This document shows positions 37,086-47,241 of a stretch of 64,000 nt of DNA, piece by piece. The position numbers and the translations under genes were made by a program. Position 1 is the stretch's first letter. Each line of letters opens with the position of its first letter. Below the pieces are notes generated by a model. The model saw nothing but the letters and a program-made list of their open reading frames with translations, was not told the origin of the DNA and searched no databases. Source of the DNA: Byssochlamys sp. IMV 00236 (lineage: Eukaryota > Ascomycota > Eurotiomycetes > Eurotiales > Thermoascaceae); contig MSJH02000640.1 of the NCBI GenBank assembly GCA_001931875.2, positions 1 through 64,000 of the forward strand. The letters are read 5' to 3'.

Positions 37086-38526
37086 ATGACAACGCAGATC
37101 ACACCCAATCTATTCCTCAGCTCAACGAAGAGCAGCAGCACCTCGTCATCATCAAAGACAGATGTACCGACGACTGTTTTCTTCATTTCGGGAAATCCGG
37201 GCTTGATTTCTTATTATCATGATTTCCTATCTCTTGTTTCGGAGAAGCTGGCAGCAGAAGACGCACAAGAGAACGATGATCTTTCGTCCGGATTCCGAAT
37301 CTATGGAGCCAGTTTAGGAGGATTTGATGTTGGGGACAAGAAAGAAGAAGATAAAAAGGGAAAGAAAGGGAACAACGACCCGTCTACTCTCATTCCGGGA
37401 CGTTTATATAGTCTCGAAGAACAGATCGATTTCGTCGAGAAGAAGCTCCACGCTCTCATGAGAGATTCAGCCTCTTCTGAGCCCGAGCCCATGAACCCTA
37501 GGAGGGCAACGAGGAGCACCACTGCTGCTATACAGAAGTCGAATAAGCAGAAAGTGATTCTGATCGGTCACTCGGTCGGTGCATATATCGCTATGGAGAT
37601 CCTGAGGAGACATCGGGAGGAAGAGAAGATGGGTGACGGTGAAGCAGCAGAAGAAGAAGGACCCTTCGATATCGTCGGCGCAGTCCTGCTATTTCCGACA
37701 GTGATTGATATTGCAAAGTCCGCTGCTGGAAAGAGGTTGACGGTATGTATATACACCCGCTTTGTATATTGTTACTATGGAGATAAATCATAACATGTGC
37801 TGTACTAATCTATGAATCTTCACCCAGTGGCTCCTCTATTTCATCCCTCAGCTCGCCCTAGTCGCCAGTCTGGTCGTCAAGGTCCTCGCCTTTGTTTTCC
37901 CTGACTGGGTTCTTCGCTCTTTGGTTCGACTGGTCATGGGCAATCCGCCTTCGAGTGCCGTTGAGTCTACCTTGAGCTTTCTCAAGAGTGAGCGTGGAGT
38001 TAGACAGGCTTTGTATGTGTGATCTTCTTTATTGATTCCAGTACTCGTTCCCATTCAACGATGTTTTACTCCTTCCTACCCTTATCTTCTTCTTTTCTGT
38101 CAAAGCACACGAACAAAGCGAGAAAAAGAACTAATCAAAACCAGACACATGGCCGCCGACGAAATGCGCACTATCACAAGCGACAAATGGAGCGACGACA
38201 TCTGGGGCACCTCCAGAGCAGGAAAGCCACCATCCAGACTCGTCTTCTACTTCGGTCGTAACGATCACTGGGTTGCAGAGCGTACCCGCGATGAGATTAT
38301 CGAGTCGAGGGGGGGTAGTAGTAGCAAGGATGGTCCGACCATGATTGTCTGCGAGGATAGCATACCGCATGCTTTTTGTATTCGTGAGTTTTGGGCCCAT
38401 GGTTCTTCTCTTTCTTTGTTGTGGGGGTTGCTAGAAGGTTGGGCTGACGTATGTTTATATGTAGGGCATAGTCCTATTATGGCGCGTAAGGTTGCGCGGT
38501 TTATTAAAGATATTGTGCTCGAATGA
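37086..38526 (+). CDS. Lipid-droplet-associated serine hydrolase (LDAH/Ldh1 family)
   Basis: Alpha/beta hydrolase of the family of human LDAH (C2orf43) and a yeast lipid-droplet hydrolase; proposed to act on lipid esters at lipid droplets, with modest in vitro activity in known members. Four exons (37086-37742, 37828-38012, 38145-38383, 38465-38526) give 380 residues. Motifs: VFFISGNPGLISYYHDFL (oxyanion-side GNPG), the nucleophile elbow VILIGHSVGAYIAMEIL (GHSVG), a hydrophobic segment LLYFIPQLALVASLVVKVLAFVFP that could embed in the droplet surface, FYFGRNDHWV with the likely acid Asp, and a late His in IPHAFCIRHSP as likely catalytic His. A charged Lys/Asp/Glu-rich insertion (KKEEDKKGKKGNN) is unusual but low in complexity. 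Exon 3 to 4 joins CI to RHSPIM. Catalytic assignments are by analogy. Confidence 0.9.
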
Positions 38527-38773
38527 GTACTTTGGAGATATGGAACATGGAATGCTGCCAATATATGGCATTATATTGTATATATATAGATCTACGATAA
38601 CAAAGCATTTCATCTTTTTCATTCGTTCATTCATTCGTGAGCATCTTCAGTGGGTATCTAAAGTTACAAGCCGGTTCCCCAATACTAGTTAGTCCTCTTC
38701 TTTTATATGAAAAAGGGATAAGACAAAAAAAGATGAAGCCAAGACTAAAGCATGCGGGAGATATGATGTGAAG

Positions 38774-39706
38774 CTATGATGTCCGCTGCCCCGTCTGATA
38801 CGCCACTCCAGCTCTTCGGAACAAATCCCCGAGTACATCCCCCGTCGGTGCTGGCTGCATCGGCACCTGCATTTGTTGCGGCCAGAACTGTCCCTGCGGC
38901 GGTTCTGCATGTCCTGGACTATGCATCCTAACAGTCCAGCCGTCATCCTGAGCTCTCTGCTGGCCAAAGAGATCCTTGAGTGACACCTGTCGGTCCATAG
39001 GGACGCTCGAATATACGCCCTCTTGCTCAGCAACGGCATGAATATCGTTTTGCCGCTCGATCTCGAGTCGCTCGTGTGCGAGCTTCAAACTCTGCCCCGC
39101 GTGGACAGCACATTCTTTAATGACCTGAGCGTTCAATGTCCGCGTCTCCGCGGTCGAGTTGGGCGGCGGTTCAGAGTAGATCCAGAGACCGTAGATACGG
39201 GATTCATTCCCGCCGCCACCATTCTCATCTGTCTCGTCGGTTTTCAAAATGACGTATTCGTCTGTGATTTCGACGTTCTCGCCGTCTGTGAGGTCGACGT
39301 CGAAATTGTTCAGTCCTCGTCGGTTCAGCACGAAGACGCTGTAGCGTTCCTCGCCGATATCGCCCTGAGTCAACTGGCAGACGAACATGCTGCCTTCGAT
39401 TCCGCTCTTCTCCCACTGTCGTGTGGACGGGCTGAAGATGTAGACGACCGCGTAGGGCGCGAGGGAAAGAATCGAGCTGATGGCGGGGTCGTGCCGGCGG
39501 AGGACAGACAGGTTGAGCTCCTCATTGGAGCGCGTGGGAGGCAGCGACATGGGCTGCACTTGTTGTTGCTGGTTATCGGAGCAGTAATAGGCGTTGTCAG
39601 ATTCATAGTCAGAAGCCTGGATGGTGGCAGACTGCTGGAGGGGGTGGTGGTGGCTGTGGTTATTGTGCTGATTGGGACGACGTTCGCGGGCTTTACGCGG
39701 AGTCAT
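38774..39706 (-). CDS. dcp1: mRNA decapping activator Dcp1
   Basis: Dcp1 binds and activates the decapping enzyme Dcp2 in cytoplasmic P-bodies, committing mRNA to 5'-3' decay. One exon, 310 residues. The first 60 residues are His/Gln rich. The EVH1-like domain follows: NLSVLRRHDPAISSILSLAP, VYIFSPSTRQWEKSGIEGSMFV, YSVFVLNRRGLNNF, IYGLWIYSEP (YGLWIY is the family signature). It contains a Gly/Asp insertion (ETDENGGGGNESR). The C-terminal part has VSLKDLFGQQ and GDVLGDLFRRAG, a repeated LxDLF-type motif that may mediate partner binding. A run of 12 CT units lies 11-34 bases upstream of the start codon in the leader. Its 3' end faces the lipid-droplet hydrolase gene, 247 bases away. Confidence 0.93.
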   Translation of the reverse strand: MTPRKARERRPNQHNNHSHHHPLQQSATIQASDYESDNAYYCSDNQQQQVQPMSLPPTRSNEELNLSVLRRHDPAISSILSLAPYAVVYIFSPSTRQWEKSGIEGSMFVCQLTQGDIGEERYSVFVLNRRGLNNFDVDLTDGENVEITDEYVILKTDETDENGGGGNESRIYGLWIYSEPPPNSTAETRTLNAQVIKECAVHAGQSLKLAHERLEIERQNDIHAVAEQEGVYSSVPMDRQVSLKDLFGQQRAQDDGWTVRMHSPGHAEPPQGQFWPQQMQVPMQPAPTGDVLGDLFRRAGVAYQTGQRTS

Positions 39707-39716
39707 TGTGAAGGGC

Positions 39717-39740
39717 AGAGAGAGAGAGAGAGAGAGAGAG
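39717..39740. repeat. AG/CT dinucleotide repeat in the dcp1 leader
   Basis: Twelve AG units on the plus strand, so twelve CT units in the transcript of dcp1, ending about ten bases before its ATG. Length is likely to vary between strains. Confidence 0.9.
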
Positions 39741-40418
39741 ACCTGTAGAGTCGGATCTCAGATAGAGAAGCGATTGCAGTTCACTCTGTGACGGTTGTGG
39801 TTCGCTTTCCTGGCTGTGTGTGCAGCTAGTTGGTTGAGTTGAGTTGGCAAGTAATGATAAGTTCACCTACCCGTAAGCTGTGAAGCTGTTGAAGCTCCGA
39901 GGATCGACGCCCCCAAGAGCGCCGGCTAAGCCAAAGCCGGTCTCGAAGGGCCTCGCGCTCACCCACGGCTTGATGAAGTCCTAACGTCGTCCGTTTGCCT
40001 TCAGCCACCCGCCATCTCTGACTTTGTCGCGTTGCTTAGATAGACGGTCGTCCCCGTGGATTTTGTGCTCCTGTTTCTGGCGCCTCCCGTTCCAACCTTC
40101 GTGCATTCCTCCCTCCGCCCACGCGATCTATACCAAACCGTCGTTGTCTGGCCTCGTGATGGAAGTACTTGTGCTTCCTGCTTGAGGCTGTCCAGACCGC
40201 CCGTTCAGAGTTCGAACGTGCCCCGTGATGGCGTGAATCTGCTTCAAACTACGCTCCTCTCTTTGCTGAACTGGTCGTTCCTGAGAGGTCTGGACACTCT
40301 CCCGTCATTACCCGCGGGGAACTCTTAACGATATACAACGGAGGGAATTGAAGCGATGCACAGCGGCAGTATATGTTGCTGATCCATTAACAACCTACTG
40401 AAACAGCTCATCTGAAAG
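39741..40418. promoter_or_regulatory. Divergent promoter of dcp1 and the OCRL-like gene
   Basis: About 680 bases between the two divergent genes. It holds a G+C-rich segment near 39890-39980 with dyad-like GCCGGCTAAGCCAAAGCCGG and pyrimidine-rich DNA before 40419. No gene is supported; the 90-codon plus frame at 40056-40328 has no domain content. Confidence 0.45.
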
Positions 40419-43400
40419 ATGGCAGGTAGCGAAGAACACTCTGCGACGCCATCTCCTCAAGCTCGCGATGCCCCCGGACACTATCCCTCTGATAGTGACG
40501 AAAGTCACCAGCACGGCATTGTTGCCTCGGACCCGCGGTCTCTTTCTCAGGCAGTGAAGTCAAGAAGAGCGGAGTATACGCGCCAGCGGTCCATTCGCAT
40601 CAAGATCGGAACTTGGAATGTGGCTGCTATTGCGGGAACAGAGAAGGATGTTGGGGAGTGGTTCGTACATGGCAAAGGAGTCTGCGAAAGGCTATCTACC
40701 GCAAAGCTTGCAAAAGAGCAAGGGCAACAAAGTCACGAAAGGTCACAGTCCGAGGAAAGTGGTCACTCAAGTGGTGGCAGTGATGATGGAAAAGACGACT
40801 CCTCCGTCAGGCCGGAAGACGTAGGTATTTACGCTCTTGGTCTGCAGGAGATTGTGGATGTCTCGTCGCCCTCGGAAGCATTGAGACCCTTTGTTGACCC
40901 CGGGCCATCTACTCGATGGAAAGAGGCCATGAAGAAGGCCCTGCCTGCGGGCTACGAACTGGTTGCGGAGCAGCAATTGGTCGGCCTCTTGATACTCATA
41001 TACGCTTCTCCAGCTGTTGTAGGGAGTATATCATCGGTTAGCACCACGAGTGTGGGGACCGGTCTAATGGGCTACATGGGGAACAAGGGCGCTGTTGCTG
41101 CCCGTATTGTGCTCGGCGAGACGGCTCGTTTGGTGTTCGTCAATTGCCATCTGGCTGCAGGTTCGGATAAAGCAAGTCTAGAACGCCGCAATTGGGATGC
41201 TAGCCAGATTGTGGCACGCGCCAAGTTTGCCCCGTTGGATCCTGAAGATGACATCTTGGGAGAGCCAAGCGATAGCATTGGCAAGGAAGATTTTGCGTTC
41301 TGGTTTGGAGATCTCAATTATCGTCTGGATGATATACCGGGGGAGGATGTCCGGCGGCTCTTGTCGCTGCATACACCAAACACATATGATGCGACGCACG
41401 AGTCAGAGCGCAAATCCATCGGGGATAGCGACACTGACACTGATCCCCAATCTCCGCATGTCGTTGGGGAAGAAGATGATGATTCATCTGCGGGTTCAAC
41501 TCGTCTTGTAGTCGATTCTGCACCGGTAGCGCTGGTTGACAAAGACATCGAACCAAATTCCAACCCAGAAAATCTTCGCATGACCCTGTCGTCTCTACTA
41601 CCTCACGATCAACTCATTGCACAACAATCTCAAGAGAAAGCATTCCACGAAGGCTGGAAGGAAGGTGAGATCAATTTCCTTCCAACCTACAAATACGATA
41701 TTGGTAGCGTTGCAATGTTCGATTCGAGCGAGAAGCAGAGAGGCCCGAGTTGGTGCGATCGGATCCTCTATCGAACATGGCATGACAAACGCAGGTATGA
41801 GCGACGAGTCCAGGAGGCCAAGGATGCGAAGAAGAAGGACGACGAGATGAAGGCGCGCGGCCTGGACAAGGCAGTAGAAGATGATAACGTCCTGTTCGAA
41901 TACGACCCTGATGTCGACGGCGTGAATGAATTTGAAGAATACGACGAAACTGAAGACGCTGCTGGCGATCCAACTCCGTCGGAAAGCCGCGTGGCTTACG
42001 ACGATCCGGTCAGACTCGACCATTATCTCTCACATCAGGGTATCCTCTCCTCGGACCACAAACCACTGGATGCTCTCTTCACCCTGACTTATAATTCTGT
42101 CATCCCGGAACTTAAGACTATGGTGTACCAAGAGGTTGCTCGAGAGCTGGACAAGGCTGAGAATGAAGCGCGCCCTTCTGTGACTGTCGTGGTAGACCAT
42201 CAAACTGATCTCCAGGATGGAGAGGGAGATGACACTGCGACGAAGGATCCCAACGCTGTTGAGTTTGGCGATGTCCCTTATGGTGTCCACGTTACGCGAA
42301 GTCTCACCGTTGCCAATACCAGCAGTGTCCCTGCCACCTTCACTTTTGCTGAGAGAGCCGGTGGTAGCAAGGAGACCACTGGTATAGCCCCTCATTGGGT
42401 GGAGATTCGTGTCCATTGGCCTTCCCACGAGAAGAAACACGATAGTAAGAAGAATCAGAGTCCGGACGAATATACACTGTCTCCAGGTGATACTGCAAAC
42501 ATTGATCTCATAGCCATCGTCAAGGATATTACACAGGTCCGATTGCTCAATTCCGGCCATCATAAGTTAGAGGACGTCTTAGTCCTCAGGGTAATCTCGG
42601 GCAGGGACCATTTTATTCCAGTTAATGCCCGGTGGCTGCCGACGTGTTTTGGGCGTTCATTAGAAGAACTTATATACATGCCAGAAGGCGGGGCCCGTAG
42701 CCTCATACACACCCCTCCCGATCAGTTGAAATTTGAGGGGAAAGCTCGCTTATCGGCGCCTCGAGAGATCTTCCGGCTTACTGAGGCCATATCTGATCTG
42801 ACAGTACGTGCTGTTGCTGAATGGAGCATGATGAAAGGGCCCGCCGAAGGGGAGTCGCCTCCGCCTTGGACTTTCGGGCCTAATGGTGTATCTGCCTGGC
42901 CCTTTGAGCCTGAGACATGGACTATGAGGGATGAGACCCAGCGAGAACCGTTTCTTGCTGCGGTTCGCGAAGCTCTGGACACGAATGGGTCTCTGAACGA
43001 CGTATTCCCGCCCGAAGTGCTATCTCTGCATCGCCTGGAGATCTTGTCCGAAACTCTCGTTGCTTTCATCCGCTCCCTAGATGGGCGGATTATCACGAAA
43101 GATCTTTTCACAGACATGTCTCAGCGAATGTTGTCACGGGAGAAGGCCCAGATGCCACTTCAATCCACGGAAGAAGCACAAGCATGGGTCTTGGAAGGTC
43201 TCTCCTCTTCCCCCGTCCACAGTGTATCATTTACTTTCATCACCTTTATGCTTCTCCGAATCGCAAACGAGATTGTGCCAGTCTCAGCTATTCCGACGCG
43301 TCCTCCTGCAGCTGCAACGAAGTCTCCAATGACGTCCGAGATCTCGGATCCGGGGTTCGCAGCTGATCTGCCATCAGCGTCAGTCCCTCCGCTTACTTCG

Positions 43401-43691
43401 CCGACTACAACAGCGTCTTTTATGTCGGCCGCCAGTTTGAGGCAGCGAGCCCGGACCCTGACGACGTCTACATCGTCCGAAGACCAAGGCAGGACGGATC
43501 TTCAGCGACGGCAGGCAGTGGAAAAGGCCTTCGCATCATTGTTTGCTGACATCATAATCGCTCCTGATGTGCATGTTCCACACAAGGAAAAGGAGAGACG
43601 AGCATTGGAAGAGCGAAAAAGGAACATCATAGAGCCGTTCTTGAAAGCAGTAGCAGTGGATGATTGCGGACCATCCGGTGGTGCAACTTAG
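40419..43691 (+). CDS. OCRL/INPP5B-like inositol polyphosphate 5-phosphatase
   Basis: Removes the 5-phosphate from phosphoinositides, mainly PI(4,5)P2, at endosome, Golgi or plasma membrane. A single exon of 1090 residues. The catalytic domain spans about residues 60-570: IRIKIGTWNVAA, YALGLQEIVD, GYMGNKGAVAARI, VFVNCHLAAG, FWFGDLNYRLDD (about 293-304), FLPTYKYD, GPSWCDRILYRT and SDHKPLDALF (about 545). Two acidic low-complexity insertions interrupt it (about 105-130 and 330-365). An ASH-like beta domain follows (VTRSLTVANTSSVPATFTF; FIPVNARWLPTCFG), then a RhoGAP-like helical region (about 780-1085; RLTEAISDLTVRAVAEW, LHRLEILSETLVAFIRSL). This order, 5-phosphatase then ASH then RhoGAP-like, is that of OCRL and INPP5B, not of the Sac-containing synaptojanins of yeast. 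Confidence 0.93.
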   Translation: MAGSEEHSATPSPQARDAPGHYPSDSDESHQHGIVASDPRSLSQAVKSRRAEYTRQRSIRIKIGTWNVAAIAGTEKDVGEWFVHGKGVCERLSTAKLAKEQGQQSHERSQSEESGHSSGGSDDGKDDSSVRPEDVGIYALGLQEIVDVSSPSEALRPFVDPGPSTRWKEAMKKALPAGYELVAEQQLVGLLILIYASPAVVGSISSVSTTSVGTGLMGYMGNKGAVAARIVLGETARLVFVNCHLAAGSDKASLERRNWDASQIVARAKFAPLDPEDDILGEPSDSIGKEDFAFWFGDLNYRLDDIPGEDVRRLLSLHTPNTYDATHESERKSIGDSDTDTDPQSPHVVGEEDDDSSAGSTRLVVDSAPVALVDKDIEPNSNPENLRMTLSSLLPHDQLIAQQSQEKAFHEGWKEGEINFLPTYKYDIGSVAMFDSSEKQRGPSWCDRILYRTWHDKRRYERRVQEAKDAKKKDDEMKARGLDKAVEDDNVLFEYDPDVDGVNEFEEYDETEDAAGDPTPSESRVAYDDPVRLDHYLSHQGILSSDHKPLDALFTLTYNSVIPELKTMVYQEVARELDKAENEARPSVTVVVDHQTDLQDGEGDDTATKDPNAVEFGDVPYGVHVTRSLTVANTSSVPATFTFAERAGGSKETTGIAPHWVEIRVHWPSHEKKHDSKKNQSPDEYTLSPGDTANIDLIAIVKDITQVRLLNSGHHKLEDVLVLRVISGRDHFIPVNARWLPTCFGRSLEELIYMPEGGARSLIHTPPDQLKFEGKARLSAPREIFRLTEAISDLTVRAVAEWSMMKGPAEGESPPPWTFGPNGVSAWPFEPETWTMRDETQREPFLAAVREALDTNGSLNDVFPPEVLSLHRLEILSETLVAFIRSLDGRIITKDLFTDMSQRMLSREKAQMPLQSTEEAQAWVLEGLSSSPVHSVSFTFITFMLLRIANEIVPVSAIPTRPPAAATKSPMTSEISDPGFAADLPSASVPPLTSPTTTASFMSAASLRQRARTLTTSTSSEDQGRTDLQRRQAVEKAFASLFADIIIAPDVHVPHKEKERRALEERKRNIIEPFLKAVAVDDCGPSGGAT

Positions 43692-44693
43692 GGGCGTCGT
43701 TGCTGGCAATGACCGGTCATCAACTTACTCCTCTCTTTTTTCCCCCTTTCTATCGAGAACAGCGGATACTACCAACTTTCCCATATACCCGTCCTTTGTC
43801 CACGATTAGAGCTGTCATTGTACAGTCATACTCCGCCCTATATACTATGTATACATCTCAGCAGCTTATCTGCTTGGGGAAAGCCATTCCTGAATCAAAT
43901 TACAGGCAATGACTTCCTTGCATTCTAACCGTCTATTACGCCTTAATAAACTAGGTCGTGACGGTCCTGCGAATTGAAATTGTTAATTGTTCATTTCTCC
44001 AAACCCTCCATTCATATCCAGATGCAGGTGGGTTCAAGTAATGCCCCTTTGTAGATTAGCACCAGATTCAAATGGCCTTGAATAAATAAATCATCTATAT
44101 CTGCGATTCTTGTATATTTCCACTTTTTTCCAATCAGAAATAACAACTCAAGTACATACATAGTCAGATTAGAACATCTTAGTTAACAGCCCCGCAATGG
44201 TCTTCTCTCGCAGCCTGCTATTGCCGGTGATGGTACAACTCAGCCGGAGGAGGATTTTGATTTGAAGTTACTAATTCCTGATCATTTGGTTCGTAACTGA
44301 GAATGGGGAGGGTGGGAAAGTTTGTCTAGTAGCTTTGCGAAATTGAAGTGGACGAGTATTCAGTATGTGAAATGCATCTAGGCCCTGGATATATGTACAC
44401 ATGAGATAATATGAATATCGCTATATCCTAAACAAATCCAGCGACCCATGACCCAACACAGCATGGTTCGAATCACAACCGAGAAGCTCCGACCATGTAC
44501 AAGATACAATCTGACGAATGATATATATAAAGGGTTATAGTGGAGCGATACGTAGCAGTGAAATAACGTAAAAGGACGAGCGAATGAAGCTATTACAATG
44601 AAATGTTCTGACCTATAGGGATACTTGGGAGTGCTATTTCCAAGAAAAGGTAGAAAGGACCAAAGGTGATGAATGGATATTGGAAGTGTATCT
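43692..44693. other. Convergent intergenic interval
   Basis: 1 kb between two 3' ends. A+T rich, with TATATA-like runs near 44520 and 44095. Nothing that I can support as a gene or RNA. Confidence 0.45.
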
Positions 44694-46222
44694 CTATATC
44701 GCCTTCTTGGGACCTCTGCCGCCTGGCAGCTGCGTTAAGGGCACCGATTTCTGCTGTAACTTAGAAGATGGTACCCCTCTCTGGCCCTGGGAGTACCTTG
44801 GTTTGCCAGTCTTCACTCGCTGCCGATTCAGACCTAGAATTGACTTCACATGAGACAATCCCCACGTTGCGATGTGGCCGGGCATGCTGGCTAAAGTCCA
44901 TATGGCTTGGACTGGCAGCACAACAATGGCGCAGATCCAGTCTAGCAGGATAAGAGCATAACGCTGATGACTCCCAGCCGTAGAGCGCTGCGCTGCGGCT
45001 GCCAGAGCGATGGCATCCTGCACCCGAGTCTCGAGTCTCTGTATCTCGGACTCTGTCTGGAAGGCTGTCAGGGTTGTGCGCTTCTCATAGCGCCTCATTG
45101 CACGATTCAAAGCATCTAATTCGGGTTGAAGCTCTTTGCGGACATCAGACGTCAATTGCGTGACGACCTGTTGCGGCGTCTCCGAGGCAGAAGCAGACTC
45201 AGGAGCTTTGCCAGAATCGGGCAGCCGCTCGGCCGCATTGTTTGCGACATACGCTTCTAATTCTTCCAGTCTCTTTGCCATGTCAATGACTTTGTTCGCG
45301 TCGACCTTGTCATCTTCAAACGGGGAAGATGCGACAGTGCGTTGAAGGTAGAGAGTCCGGGCCTGAACCATCTTGAGAAGATGGGAGACCGGCCGAATCT
45401 CAGATGCCAGCAAGAATATTGTCAGATTGTAATTGGACACGAGTCCCTCAGATGGCCGTGATAGCTTCGATCGGATAGCGTGCAAGAGCCAGGTTCCTAC
45501 CACAGGGAAGATGAAGCAGGATGCCAGAGCTGCCAGTTCGTGAATGCGGAGCTCCTTATTTGCGGTGTCAACTGCAGCTGACTGTTGTAGTCTCGGATCA
45601 GATTTTGGCGAAGAGTGGACTCGGTCCCCAGGCTTCGAAGATGACGCTTCATCGGCTTCGTCGATGCTGGTAGGCTCCTCCATCAACTCCTGCGCCCCAA
45701 AATCCACGGATGTTCGTTGTCTAATCGCTTGCGCCGACCTGTACCAGTCCCTAAATATCAGAATCAGTCGCCTGTCCTTTCTAAGCGATCAATGCCCGTT
45801 TCTTACCATGGCAGTCTGACGGACCAATTCAGAAATATAGCTGCCAACCCGAGCAATGTCACATCTGTAATAACAGCGCTGCCATTTTTGAAGAAAATGC
45901 CTCCAATTGCAGGCAGCAGCGCCAGCGCAAGAGGTGCGGAGTGCCAATGCGACTCTTCTTCCCGCACATCTACTATTTGATCTTTGCTTGCTCGTGGGAA
46001 AAGCAGGCCATCGGTGGATGATCGGAGGGAGTGTCGCGCCTCGGACACCGAGTCCGACAGGACTGAATTGCGCCGGACTCTCTGCATATTTGATGAAAAC
46101 TCCGTCGACATCCCTGCACGCGAAGAGCCCCGACGAAGGTAGGGAGCATTGGAAGAGTTCACGTGGGCGCCACTGTTGAAGGAGGCGTGCTGGGAAGCTG
46201 GAAGCTCGGAGTGATCAGGCAT
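44694..46222 (-). CDS. Unrecognised membrane protein with four helices and coiled coils
   Basis: I do not recognise the family. Two exons (46222-45807, 45750-44694) give 490 residues; the intron has a consensus donor and the joint restores RLPWDWYRSAQAIRQ. Residues 1-85 are Ser/Arg rich and likely disordered. Hydrophobic segments: SAPLALALLPAIGGIFF, VITDVTLLGLAAIFLNWSV, ELAALASCFIFPVVGTWLLHAI and near the C-terminus YALILLDWICAIVVLPVQAIWTLASM. Between the third and fourth are two probable coiled coils (MAKRLEELEAYVANNA; LQPELDALNRAMRRYEK plus SEIQRLETRVQDAIALAAAAQ). The tail is basic (LNRQRVKTGKPRYSQGQRG). The layout suggests an organelle-membrane protein that oligomerises through its coiled coil; this is inference. 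Confidence 0.82.
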
Positions 46223-47241
46223 GACGTGGAGCAGCCGCTATGCGAATGTACAGTATACCATCAGAGAAAGCGCTCTTGGATCGACAATAGCATAGGGGGA
46301 TGAGTTTGAACTAACCACTTGGAAGACACATTGTATTCCTCGAGCAGAGAAGCACCAAAAATGGCTGTTAGGACATGGATCAGGAACGGCAGGGGTGAAA
46401 GGAAGGACGGCAAGTTTGCGAAGATGCGAGTTATGTTATGTTATTATTATGGTTGCAGTGGATGACGGCATGCGCGAATCAACCCCGGATTCCGCTCCTG
46501 TTAGTTAATCCTGTTTCCCCGCCGGTTCTTAACCATGTAACTACATATTCTTTTCTAACTTCCTTGAACTATTGCTGATGCTTGGATCAAGCGATGGTCT
46601 CTACTCAGGCATGTTGTGTTACCTGAACGGGAAACCTAGTAGGTCGGGCTATTGTGAATTCCCTAAATCTTGATTCTGGGCAGTCAAAGGATACCCTCCA
46701 TCTGTGATGCCATTCCTCAATAAGTTCAAATTTTATAGTCAGTCGAACTGCTTATTGAGTACCGAAATAGGCATGGTGTCCTCAACGCCAAAAGCGCTCT
46801 CAAAAGGACTTCCTTCACTGTCTCTTATTCTAAACTTATTGAGGCTTGCTAATTGGATAAGCTGTTATTGGTATGGATATTTCTATAGATATCATGATAC
46901 GTACACTGCACACTGCGAGTCCTTACTCCTACTTCGTCTTCAGTCTCGATCCCATGGGTATAGAGCTCAGCCTTAGATCTCTATCCTCTGGCTATCAATC
47001 TCAACATCCTCATACAGCCGTGCAGTCATTTCCCTTCATGTTTACTACGTCATTCCTGAATTGAATCTTTGTGTACTCCGGACTTTCAGTCAGGGATAGC
47101 TATCCCAAATTGGAGCAAGTTCAAGACTATCCTCAAAAGGCAAACCTGCAAGCTTCATACAATAGGAAGTCCTCGACCAGATTGGACGTGCTTCGGATTC
47201 AAGCAACTATCTGGGAAACCACAGAGGGATAATATTTCGTC
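46223..47241. promoter_or_regulatory. Divergent promoter of the membrane protein gene and the Ste3-type receptor gene
   Basis: About 1 kb, A+T rich, containing TTATGTTATTATTATGG near 46435 and a GTTAGTTAATC segment near 46500. No gene is supported in it. The promoter of the receptor lies at its right end. Confidence 0.45.
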
